Source of the DNA: Chlamydomonas sphaeroides
Lineage: Eukaryota > Chlorophyta > Chlorophyceae > Chlamydomonadales > Chlamydomonadaceae
Assembly (NCBI GenBank): GCA_001662425.1
Contig: BDDC01000292.1
Coordinates: 1 to 64,000, forward strand
Length of the DNA stretch: 64,000 nucleotides
Direction: 5' to 3'
Shown: in pieces, positions 1 through 11,100 of the stretch
How positions within the stretch are numbered: position 1 is the first letter of the stretch
How the letters are laid out: each line of letters begins with the position of its first letter
The notes under the pieces: generated by a model
Database searches by the model: none
Told to the model about the DNA's origin: nothing
Seen by the model: the letters and a program-made list of their open reading frames with translations, nothing else
Translations under genes and position numbers: made by a program

Positions 1-2
1 TG

Positions 3-54
<52 letters not shown>

Positions 55-56
55 CC
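1..56. repeat. (TGCC)n microsatellite
   Basis: Tandem TGCC tetranucleotides run from the window edge to about base 56, apparently in the intron before the first exon seen. A looser CAACCAACG-type repeat follows at about 108-150. Confidence 0.95.
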
Positions 57-165
57 CAACGACGGCGCTGCCGCCGCCCTGCGCCTGCGTTGCTTGCGCC
101 CTCCCACCCAACGCAACCAATGCAACCAACGCAACCAACGCGCCCACCGCACCCAACGCACGCAG

Positions 166-2171
166 CGAGCCTGCGCAACGACTTCTTGCCGCCGTCCATG
201 ACGCTGCGCGAGGGCGTGCTGCTGTTCAACACCACCACCGGCGGCGGCCGGGCGGTGTGCAGGTGTGTGCGGGGGATGGTGGTGGTGGTGGCGGCGGAGC
301 GTGTGTTGTGTGGTTGCGGCGTGCGTGGCATCCGGTGCCGAGCTGGGCCGAGTTGATGCATAACGTACTCGGCATCATTACACGATTGCATGCATACATG
401 TTCTGTGTGCATGATTAGAGTGAAGTAAAAGAATGACACGCGACAATGTTTCAAAGTGGCCCAGCACTGTTCCGAAAGAACCCGATCCGCACAGCTCGGG
501 GGCCGCCCTGTGTATGTGGGGTGGGTGGGTAGGGTGGGGCGGCGGCGGTGTGCCATGTGCCGCCTCTAGCGTGCCCGTGACGTGCGTTCTGGCCGACTTC
601 GACCGACACTCTAGCCGCTGGCGCTGCTGTGGGATCAGGCAAGCAAACTGGCGCCACGTGCAGCCGAGCCCGCCCGCTGCTGCCTTCCCGCCCTCGCCAA
701 CCCCTGCTGGCAGCGAGGGCTTCACGCTGGAGGACGCCGTGGTAGCTTGCCGCGGGGTGAGCTGAACGCCGGCGCTTGGGCGGCAGGTCGTGAATCAAAT
801 GAACAGGCCCTGGCGTATGCGTGAGCGCCTGCTTAGCTTTGCAGGCTCTGAAGCCAGCGGCCTCGCCCAACGGCGGGCTCGGACAGGCGCACCCTGCATG
901 GGCTGCTCGCTGCAGCCGGAATCCGTGGTCGCAACCTTACTTTGGGGGTGGGGGGTCTGGCCGAGGCACAGCAGGGGTTTGCGGTCTCGTGGGATTTCAT
1001 GTATGGTGCAGGGCCCTCCAGCCAGCCAGCTCCGTGACTGCGGTTGTCGCTGCGTCCCTCGCCCCTCGTCGCCGCACTGCTGCCGTCCCCGCCGTGCAGA
1101 TGGGCCTACCCACCGCCGTCGTGTCCGTGGTGGACAGGTGGGTGTACAGGGAGAGGGTGAGCGCGGGCCGGCGGCACTCTGGCGACGTTTCAACCCTGCT
1201 GGCAAACTCCACTCGCGCCCTCACGCCCGCTGTCGCGCAGGGCCTGGCAGTCGTACATCCGCGGGCCGTGGACCGACAACGATCCCACCGCCATCGGTGA
1301 GGCAGGCACCTGACGCCGCACATACGGCTAGCAGCCCCTCGACCGCCTCGCCGCCTTGTGGCCTCCCCACATGCGCCTGGCCCATCGCATACCCTCAAGC
1401 CTCGCTCGCTTGCGCCCCGTCCTGCCTGCCGTGGCCTGCTGCCCTCCGGCTGCCTTGCCTCCCCGGCCCCTCAGACGACACCTGGCTCATCTCCGACGCC
1501 CTGGTGCCGGTGAGGGCGCGCGATGCAGATCCAGATCCGGACCCTGATCCGGGGGTGATCCAGCGATCTCGTACCGGAGTGCAGCAAGGGCACTAGCATG
1601 TGCCTGCCGCGTGTGCCTCGCCCAGCAGCTGCCTACCCGGCCCAGCCACTAGTAGTGTTGCATATGTACCGCATATCGCGCACATCTACCCTACGCATAC
1701 ATATACATGTGCATACACGCATGCATATTGCATGCATGCACTTGTTTACTACTCACGAGTGTGACCCCGCCCGCCCGGCTGCCGGCCTGGCCCACTCTCA
1801 GGTTGGCGCCACGCAGTTTGGCTGCAGCGGCTTCGAGGCCAACCTGCAGAGCTGCTCCTACTGTGAGGGCCGAGCCAGTGCTGTGTGTGCGGCGAGTGGC
1901 GTCTGCTACCGCCACCTCCCTTGCTCTCGCTCGCTCGCCGCATCGCCTATTCTGTCCGGACCTGCCCTGCTGTAAGACCCGCCCGGCCGGCTGCCAGCAG
2001 TCCGTCGGCCTCGGAGCGCCGCACCAAGAGCCAAGTGCCGTGCTCCCCGCATGAACCTCCCTCCCTCCCTCCCTCCCTCCCTCCCTCCCTCCGGCGCTGT
2101 GCATGTGCCCACGCAGCCACGGACGCCACCGCGCTGGCCGCCTGCACGCAGCTCGACATTGTGGGCGTCAG
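166..2171 (+). CDS. SRCR domain 1 (segment of the giant gene)
   Basis: Exons are about 166-262, 714-756, 1100-1137, 1241-1296, 1475-1509, 1802-1862 and 2117-2171; phases join cleanly. The joined protein runs from TLREGVLLFNTTTGGGRAVC through EGFTLEDAVVACRGMGLP, then DTWLISDALVPVG, FGCSGFEANLQSC and finally VGVRC. This is the order of landmarks in the scavenger receptor cysteine-rich fold: strand-rich start, the helix with DA..ACR..G, the W.L....C.G.E..L..C segment, and a closing V.C. SRCR domains are extracellular, disulfide-bonded and bind proteins or glycans. The first strand may begin upstream of the window. The domain is split over seven exons of 35-97 nt, which is extreme but matches the rest of the gene. 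Confidence 0.75.
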
Positions 2172-5100
2172 GTGCGCCGGGGCTTGCTTGGCTGCTGGCA
2201 CCTCGCGCGGTCTGACGCTCGCTGGCGGTTGCTGGCGTGGCGCACATCCAGCGGCTGGCTGCTGCTGCTGCTGCAGAACAACACCCAGCAGGGCACCAGC
2301 AGGGCTGCATGGCAATCAGTCATGCCAGGCCGGCGTGCGGTGTGCGACTTGCGCGCTCGCTTGGGTTATGTGTGCGTGTGTGTGGCCTCCGCGAGCACAG
2401 GTGCCTGGAGGCCGACTACACGCTGCGCCTCATGAACGGCGACAGCGTCGTCAGCACCGCCAGTGACGTGGTGCAGGGCCGGGTCGAGGTGCGCGGCGGG
2501 CCGGCGTCAGCAGCATGCGATCGAGGCAGTATGCAGCAGGCCGTGGTGTCGGGCCGCGGCACGGGCGCCCGACATACAGCAGCGCATGCCGCGGGTGGGC
2601 GACGAGGGGTTGTGACGCAGTGCCGTGCCCCGCCCCCACCACCCGCATGCATGCGTGCACCGCGCGGCCCTGACGACGATGACCTGCCAGGTCTTCATCG
2701 GCGGCGAGTGAGTGCGCGCCAGCGGCATGGGCTGGCGAGGGGTGGCGGCCGGGGGCTGGGAGCTGGGGGCTGGGGACCTGGGGACCTGGGGCTGGGGACC
2801 TGGGGGCTGAGGACCTGGGGGCTGGGGACCTGGGGGCTGGGGACCTGGGGGCTGGGGACCTGGGGGCTGGGGACCTGGGGGCTGCCGCCGCAACGGCGCG
2901 CGCCAGGCTGTGCCAGAGCGACCGCGCGTCGTAGTCCTCGGCGGGCTGTTCTGCCGCCGCGAGGTCCGTTGCCAGGAGCTCGCAGCCTTCCACAAGGTTG
3001 TGCTTAAGCACCCGCACCTCCACCCTCGGAGACTCGCAACTGCTTCGTTACTCCCATGGTACGCCCCCCCCTTCCCCCCTCACCCGTGTGCACAGGTGGG
3101 GCACCATCTCGGAGCAGGGCTTCACCGCGCGTGAGGCCGAGGCCGTGTGCCGCAGCCTGGGCAAGGAGTCCTCAGGTGCGGCTGGCCGCTGCGACGGCAC
3201 GCGGCCGCGGCCCTCTCCCTCCCCCGCTGCGACTGCAGACCCAGCGCAGCGCCGAGCCACAGTACGCTCGCTGCTGATCGCGGCTGCGGCGCGCATTCCT
3301 GTAGCAGCGCAGCGGAGCTCTGCAGCTGCTGCATTGCGCTGACATACATGAGGGGCCCTCCCGCCCTCCCCTTTGCTTGCCGTCCTCGCCGGCCCCGCAG
3401 GCGCCCGCGTGCTCGCCGGCCCGGCCCAGACCTGGGGCATGGGCTCCTCCCGCCCCCGCCTCATCTCGCGCCTGCGCTGCAACGGCAGGTGGGTGTTGCC
3501 CGGAACCGCCCGGCCAGGGCCTCGGGAGCAGCACACCCGCAACACGCGCAGCGTTGCCAATCCCCTTCACATGGTTGGAGCGTGATGTCGATTTCACGTT
3601 ACGCTACTCACGTCTAGATAGCAATTAAGCATTGTCCCCGGCGGGCGGCTGCTCCTGTACGTGTGTCCGTGTCGCGCCGTGACGGACCCAGCCGCCCTCC
3701 CTCGCCTGCCTGCTGCTGCCGCAGTGAGGCCAGCATCGCCGCCTGCGGCCGCGAGACGCCCGCGCAGCTGGCGGCGCCGTCGGCGCAGACCGACAGCGTG
3801 GGGGTGCAGTGCTACCCGCCCGAGTTCGCGCTGCGGCTCGAGGGCGGCGCGCACCCGTCGCAAGGGACGGTCATGGTCTTCCGCAACGGCCAGTGGGGCT
3901 ACATGTGCCGCAACGCCTTTACGATGAACAACGTGCTCACCATCTGCAGGCAGCTGGGCTTCCCCACATCCGCGGCGCTCGGTGCGTCGAGCCAGCAGGC
4001 GGGGGCGAGCGGTCCTGCCTCGCCTGCTGCCTCCCCGGCCGAGCCGGGACGAGCGGCCCCGCCTGGCATGCTGCGCGCGCTTGCATGCACGCGGGGCCCG
4101 CGTAACGCCGCCCTGGTAGGCAGGCAGGCCGCACCCCATCGCACGTGCTCTTCGCCTGAGCGGCTGCGCTGCCCCCCCACCCCACCCCGCCCGCCCTTGC
4201 TCGTACACCACACACGCAGGGCCGTACTCCTACACCCCCGCCGTCACCAACTACGCGCCGCCGCTGCAGCTGCACACGCTGTCGTGCTCCAAGGCCGAGC
4301 CCTCCATCCTGGCCTGCACCTTCGCCACGAGCGCCGACATCAGCGTGTGCAACGTGTTCGTCGTGGCGGGCGTCAGGCAAGGCCGCCATCTGCCGTGCCC
4401 GTCGTCATGATCGGAAGCTGCATGTTTTGTGCTGTGTGGGATGCGCTGAGTCGGACATGAAGCCGTGGCGGCTAGGCAATCAAGGGCCCCGGGGCAGTGG
4501 CCTGCCTGCCTGCACGCCTGCCCGCCAGCGTGCTTGCTTGCTTGTCGCAGCAGCTCCTCCCGCCACTGCAAGCACGGCAACCGACACGCACGCGCCACTC
4601 GTGTGTTCATTCTGAAGAAAAATAATAAAGAAACACGCGCGCGCGCGTGTGTGTGCGCGTGTGTGTGCGCCTGCAGGTGCTACGGCCACACGCCGGTGGC
4701 CGCCACGCCCCGCGGCTACTGCGACGACCCCTGGCTATCGGGCATCCCCCGCGACCTGGCCCCCGCCGCCAACGACAGCGCGCTGCTGGTCGGCAGCTTC
4801 AGCGGCACCCAGGGCGCGCAGGTGGGTTGGCGGTTGGCAGCTAGTGGGTTGGCGGTTGGCAGCTGGTGGGTAGGCAGTTGGCAACTGGTGGGTTGGCGGT
4901 TGGCAGTTGGTGGGTTGGTGATTGACAGCTGACAGGTTCGTGGTTGGCAGCTGGTGGGTTCGTGGTTGGCAGTTGTGGGCGATTGGCAGTTGGTGGGCTG
5001 GCGGTTGGCAGTTGGCGGTCTGCATTGCTTCGATGGTCGCCCAAGGCTCGGGGGCGCGCTGTGTATGTGCACTATGCACCCGCCCGCCCCTCAGGACGTG

Positions 5101-8100
5101 CTGCTGCTGCGCTACAGCGCCAGCGGCCGGCTCAGCGGCTACGTGGGCGTCAGCAGCCCCTGGATGAGCTCCTTCCAGGCCGCCCGCAGCGGGCGGGTCG
5201 ACTTTGGGGCCATGCCGCGACCCGAGGCGCTGCTGCTGGCGGTGAGGCCGGGTGTGTGTTCGTAATAATCAACATAGCCCGACACACAACGCCCTGGGGG
5301 ATTGGCATATCAGCCGTGCGACAGGCAGGCAGGGATGCGGCCAAGAGCGGTGCACCAGTGCGGGAGCGAAGCCCAAGCGCCGCCATATATAAGTAGGTTT
5401 AACATCCCGGCCCGTCCCAACCCGCATATGGATGTGTGAAGACGTTGGTAGATGTTGTCGGTGTAGAACGCAGGCCGCAGCACCCGTCGTCGCGCGCGCA
5501 CGCTCTAAGCTAACGAGTTATCGCGCAACACAACACGGCCCCAGCACAGCACGCCCGGTTCGCGACGCGACGCAAACGTACCTATGCAAGGAGGCAGCAG
5601 CACCGGCAAGGGGCAGGGCAGGCAGCACAAGCGTCAGTAATGGCATGAGGAAAGCGTAAGGACAGGGGGCAAGCAGGGCACACGCGAGCGGTAAGCGAGC
5701 GCGGCGACGGGCGGGTGCTGCGGCCTGCGCCGTCGTCGCCAGCCATGCCGAGAGTCCCCAAAGATGTCCGCCTCCAGCAACAGCAGCAGGAGGAGCGCCA
5801 GTTGGGCGGCCACCAGCGTCCGGGGCATCCAAAGTGGTTCCGCGCGTCGCGCGCAGCCCATGCTATGACACGCGCTAGTCCCTGGTGTCTATGCGAACGC
5901 GCGAGGTGAGGTGGCGAGGTTCGCGAAGGCTACTGGTACCGCGCGAGGTGCAGCGCGGCGTAATATAGTAAGAGTGGTGGTAATAAGAGAAGTAGAAGGA
6001 GAAGTAATGGCGGTAGTAGAAGGCGTAGTCGAGAGTCGTCGGCGTAGTCCGTCGGCGTAGTCCGAGGAGAGGACACGCGAACCCCAATGTGTGTGTATGT
6101 ACCATATATGTTACACTCCAGCGGTGCCTTCTGCCTGTGCGCATGCCCACACATCAACCAGAGCCGCTTCCAACACACCCCTTGCGGAACGGAAGGAAGC
6201 GCAACGAGGGGCCACAATCCCCCCTTGTATGTGTGTGCCCAAAGAGGCGTGCGGCACCAGGGTTTGCATGGGGTTCCCATCCGCGGCCAGGCGGCATATC
6301 ACGGGTGTGCCGTCAAGCACATGTGGTGCGAAGTGCCCTGTGGCCGGCCTTGCGGGTGCGGGGCTTCACGACACGACCCCTGCAATCGGCTACCTCTGCT
6401 GCTTGAGTTGCGTTGCCCCTTTGGCTCTCCTCACGACTGACACCATGTGTCGCGCCGCCGTCGCTGGCGGGCGCCCGCTTTGCCGCAGGACATGGACGGC
6501 AACGGGCTGGACGACCTGGTGGCGATGTACCCAGGCCGCGTCATGGTGCGGGCGGGGGGCCGGGGCCATTCGCATTCTAGGCATATGTGCTGTCGGTTTC
6601 TAGGTTAATAATGATAAGCTAGGTTGCAGGACTATGGCACGGGTGTGCTCGCTGAGCAGTCGAGTAACAGGTGGTGTGTGCGCATTGCAGCGCTCGCCTC
6701 TGGCCGCGCCGCTGGCAGCAACTGCCGATGTGCGCTGTAACTGGTGTTACGCAGCTGCGGCCGCGCTCCCTCGTGACGCGCATTCTGCCACCAGGTGTCG
6801 CCCGCGAACGGCGTCGCGGCCTTCGGCGCCATGGCCCTGTGGCTGGAGGACGCCAGCCTGGCGCTGGACCCCACCAACACCACCACGCGCACCCACATCT
6901 TTGTGGACGTCACCGGTGACCGCGCGGCAGATATGGTGCGTACCTGCGCTAGCGTTGGGGTCGGCGGCAGCCCTGCAGGGGCTCGGGGTCCTCGGCAGGG
7001 GTAAAGGGGCTCGTGCCCCTGGGATGCGCGCAAGGGGGTGTGGATCCGCTGCAGCGCATGCGGCGGACTGCGCCACGAGCGTCGTCATCCTCGTCTGCCC
7101 CCTCCCCTTAACCCCTCCACCCCCTACACGCCAACAGGTGTTCCTGGAACGAGCCACGCTGCGGCTGGCCTACTACCCGAGCGACGGCCGCTCGCTGCAG
7201 GACGATGTGGACGGCGACGGCACCACCTGGTTTGAGCTGTCGTCGGCGGGCGCCAGGCGAGTGCCGGCGTGGGCTGGTCGGTTTGGGCCGGGCTGCACAG
7301 GCGCATAGATAGGGGTGGCCGCGTGGCCGTTCCACGCCCCGTCACGCCGCCACACTCGGCGTGGGGGGGGGCGCCGCTGATGGGGTGGTCGTGGTGAGCC
7401 CACAGCAGCATGTGTTCAGCCCAAAGTAAAGTGAAGCGCATCGTGTGTGTGGCCGTGGCCGTGTCCTCCTCCTCGCTGCCCCATCAGGTGCTCGTCGCTG
7501 GGCGAGGACTGCATGCTGCTGACCACCGACATGGACGGCGACGGCCTCAGCGACGCCGTGGTGGTGGGTACCGCAGGCAGCCTAGAGGCCATTGAGCGCC
7601 CGACGACTGCACCGCTTTACTTGGGCCCGCCGGCAAACCGTCCGCGCAGCCTGCCGCCCCACCGGATGCGTGCCACGCGCAAACCCTCGCTCGCTTACCC
7701 CGTTACCCGCCCGCCCGCCCTCGCCGCCGCAGGCCTACGCCAGCCGGCTGACGGCCGTGGAGGAGGTCTACTCCATCCTGGTCGCCCTCAGCCCGCCCGC
7801 GCCGCTGCGCTGGTACATGGCCGCGCCCGCCACCTTTCCCCGCGGCGCCTGCACCTCCGCCACCGACGCCCTCCTCGGCCAGTTCGCGGGCGCCGACGCC
7901 GGCAGCACCCCCTCCTCTTCTCGCTCCTCCGGGCCGCAGCTCGCCTGCATCTCCGCGCACGACCGTCGCGTGTACGTGGCCGGCCGCGGCGTGTGGGGCG
8001 CGCTGCCGCCGGCCAACATCAGCGCCGTGCTCGTGCGCGACGTCAACCAGGACGGCCGCGACGACCTGCTGGTGCTGGCGGAGACGGGCACCTTCTACAT

Positions 8101-11100
8101 GCTGTCCACGGGCACCAGCTTCGGGCCGCCCCTCAGCAGCTCGGTGGCGGACACGCCCGCGTCTGCCAGCCCGCCCACGGCTTCGGAGCCGCTGCTCAGC
8201 CTCGGCGAGACGGACGCAAGTGAGCAGTTGGTGCAATCGGGGGACGCGTGGGGCACGAGGCGTGCGGCGGGGGCAGCGCACCGTCTGTCGCGGCTAGGTT
8301 GTCGCCGGGCACGCACAGGCGGGGCTCGCCGTACCCTTCTAAGGCACCAGGACAGACCAGGTTTACTCGCGGTTTTGGGGGCTTGGTTGCCGGGCACGCA
8401 GCCTGGCTTGCCGTGCCCTCCAGGGCACGCACAGACGGGGCTTGCCGCACCCTTACCCGTACACACCGCATCCGTAGACTGCCCACAACTCCCGCTGGCC
8501 ACGGCCCCGACCCCAGCTCCCGACCTGTGCGCACGCGCCGCAGCCGCGTCCTCCGTCGTCGCCGCGGCCTCGGCCATCGGCGAGGCGCCCATCGAGCTGC
8601 GCTGCGCGCCGCCGGCCCGCGTGGTGGCGTACGTCAGCAACCGCCGCCGCGACACGGCCCCCGCCTGCCAGCCCGACCGCGGCGGCGGGGACGTGGTGGA
8701 CCTGGCGGGCACGGCCAATGTGGTCGTCTTCAAGTCCGTGGCGCCGGTGCTGGAGGCGCTCAACGTCACGCTGACGTCCGCGTCGGACGGCGTGTTCTTG
8801 GCCAACCTGCCCTGGTACGGTTGTGCGCCGTCACCATACCACTGCCCTTGCCCCCGTGCTTCATGTGCCAGCCGCCAATTAGATCCCAAGATAGGACAGG
8901 GCAAGCTGCGTTCGCCGCCGTGCCGCCATGCTCGCGCATGCGTTGCGACAGCTGGCAGCTGCAGCTCCGCGCACTTGTGTCCCGCCTGAGCCCTCACCGC
9001 CATGCCGCTCCCTGGCCGAGCGTGTGACCGCAGGCGCGTGCGTCAGGCCAACGCCGGCGCCAGCGTGCTGGTCTCAATCGACGGCGACGCGGGCAACCGC
9101 CTCTCCGCCATTGTCCTGGAAGGGCAGGCTCGCGACCGCTTCGCGTCCTCGGTCGCCACCTTTGCTGCCCAATACGGTGGGCCCTCGCTGCCGCTCCCGG
9201 CCCACCCCTTGCTTGTCTGTCGCGTTGCCAAGCCGTCCCGATGCCACTCCGATGCCACCCCGATGCCACCCCGATGCCAACCTGGTGCCAAGCCGCAGGC
9301 CGACATGTGTTTGCTGCCCACACCATCCCCCCAAACCCATACACACAGGCCTGGACGGTGTGGAGCTGCAGTGGGCATCGCTCGCAAGCACCCAGGTGCG
9401 GCAACCACGCAGCCGGCCCTCCAGGCCAAGCCAGCGGCGGCGGTACGGCTCGCGCGCAACCCCCTGCGACCCCCGCTCCACATGGCCCCATCCTCACCCC
9501 CCGCTCCGCCCCTCCGCTCCGTGCTGCCGCAGGCGCCCGACTACCTGCAGCTGGTGCTCGCCCTGAGCGCCTCGCTGTCGGCTGCCGGCAAGACGCTCGC
9601 GCTGTCCATCGCGCCCACCGCCGCCTACGTCGCGCTGCCCTGGCTGGCGCTGGCGCCGTACGTGCAGCTGTACAACTTCATGGTACGGCGCCGTTGGTGC
9701 CATAACCCCGAACCGCTTCTGTGAACATGGCCTAGAGTTCGTGTTGAGCAGCGCGGCTGTGGCGGGGCTGTGGCCTGCGTGCTGCGGTGCTGCTCGATGA
9801 ATGCGCGCGTGAGGGGTGTTTGCACCAACGCAAGCTGCAACCCCGTGGCGACCCGTGCGCCCCCTGCCCCTACATACCCTGCCTGCCTACGCACGCACGC
9901 ACGCTCGCAGGCCTTTGATGTGGACGGCGACGAGGTGCTGGGCGCTCCGCCGTACGTGGAGGCGCCGCTGTATTCGTGCCTGGAGGACACGGGGCTGTCC
10001 GTCAACACCATGCTGGACCTGGTGAGCGGCGGTGTATGGCCGCAGCGGCGCGGTCAGGGCTCAGCGTCGTCCGGGGGCAGTGCGCCGGCCGCAGCGACGT
10101 GGGTTCGCACGCCACGCCCGCTGCAACGCGCGCTGCTCTCGCCAACACGCGGCTACCAAACAGGCCCCTATCCCGCGGTCCTAGGAACCGTCGTGACCCC
10201 TTCCCCTGCCTCGCCCCATGCCGCTTGCCCCCGCCCCTGGCTACTGCAGCTGCTCAAGGCCGGCATCCCGCCGCAGCGCCTCACGCTGGTGGCCAGCTCG
10301 CTGGGCCGCAGCTACCTGCTGGACGACCAGGGCTTTGTCGCGGGTGGGTGCCGCCAGCCGCCGCGCCAGGAGCCGCGTGTCGCGCGCACGCGAAAGGCCC
10401 CCGCGCCGCCGCCGTCCTGCGGCCGTGCCCAGACTCCAACACGCATCTCCTCCAGGATCACGGCAACGCACGCACTCCAGCTCGCCTCCCCTGCAGACCA
10501 AGCAAAAGAACAAACTAGCAGACCACTCCAAGCGGCCCGTGGCCCAACCCACCACGCTTCACCGCGCCGCGCCCGGCTCCCGCCTGCCCCCGCCTGCAGG
10601 CCCCGGCCCCGCCGGCCCCTGCATCCACGAGGAGGGCCTCCTGGACCAGGCCGAGCTGCGGCAGCTGGTGGCCCCGGGCGCCAGCCGCCTGGAGCGCGAG
10701 GCCTTTGCCGTGTCCTCCTACAGCGGGCCCAACACATGGGCGCACTACGACAGCCCCGAGACGCTGGGCGCCAAGGCCTGCTTCGCGCGCCAGCACTGCC
10801 TCGGCGGCCTGGGGCTGGTGCGTGCGTGCGTGCGTACGGAGGCAGGGCGCGTCTGGAGGGGACTCGCAGGGCGTGCGTTGCCAGCCAGCGGCGCGTGGCT
10901 GTGCGGCGCTGGCAGTGCCGGGCCCCGGCCGTGTGGCGTGCGGCTGCCGCTCTGCTCCCCCCGGCCCGACCCCGTTGTGGGTGGCACGTGGCCACACGGG
11001 ACGGACCGCCTGACCCCTGCTGCCGCTCCCTGGCCGCCCGCAGTGGGACGTGGACTCGGACGACGGCTCGCTGCTGGGCGCGCTGACGAGGGGCACGTCC

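Noticed and set aside
2237..3007. Long open frames with GTWGLG or PGPQPP repeats on either strand
   Set aside because: They are produced by the 15-bp minisatellite in the intron 2708-3095; real exons in this interval are short and in other frames.
5634..5861. Minus-strand open frame starting MPRTLVAAQLALLLLLLLEA, resembling a signal peptide
   Set aside because: The Leu run is the complement of a CAGCAGCAG/GGAGG stretch. The frame ends after about 75 codons with no domain, and no downstream exons on the minus strand were found. It lies within an intron of the plus-strand gene.
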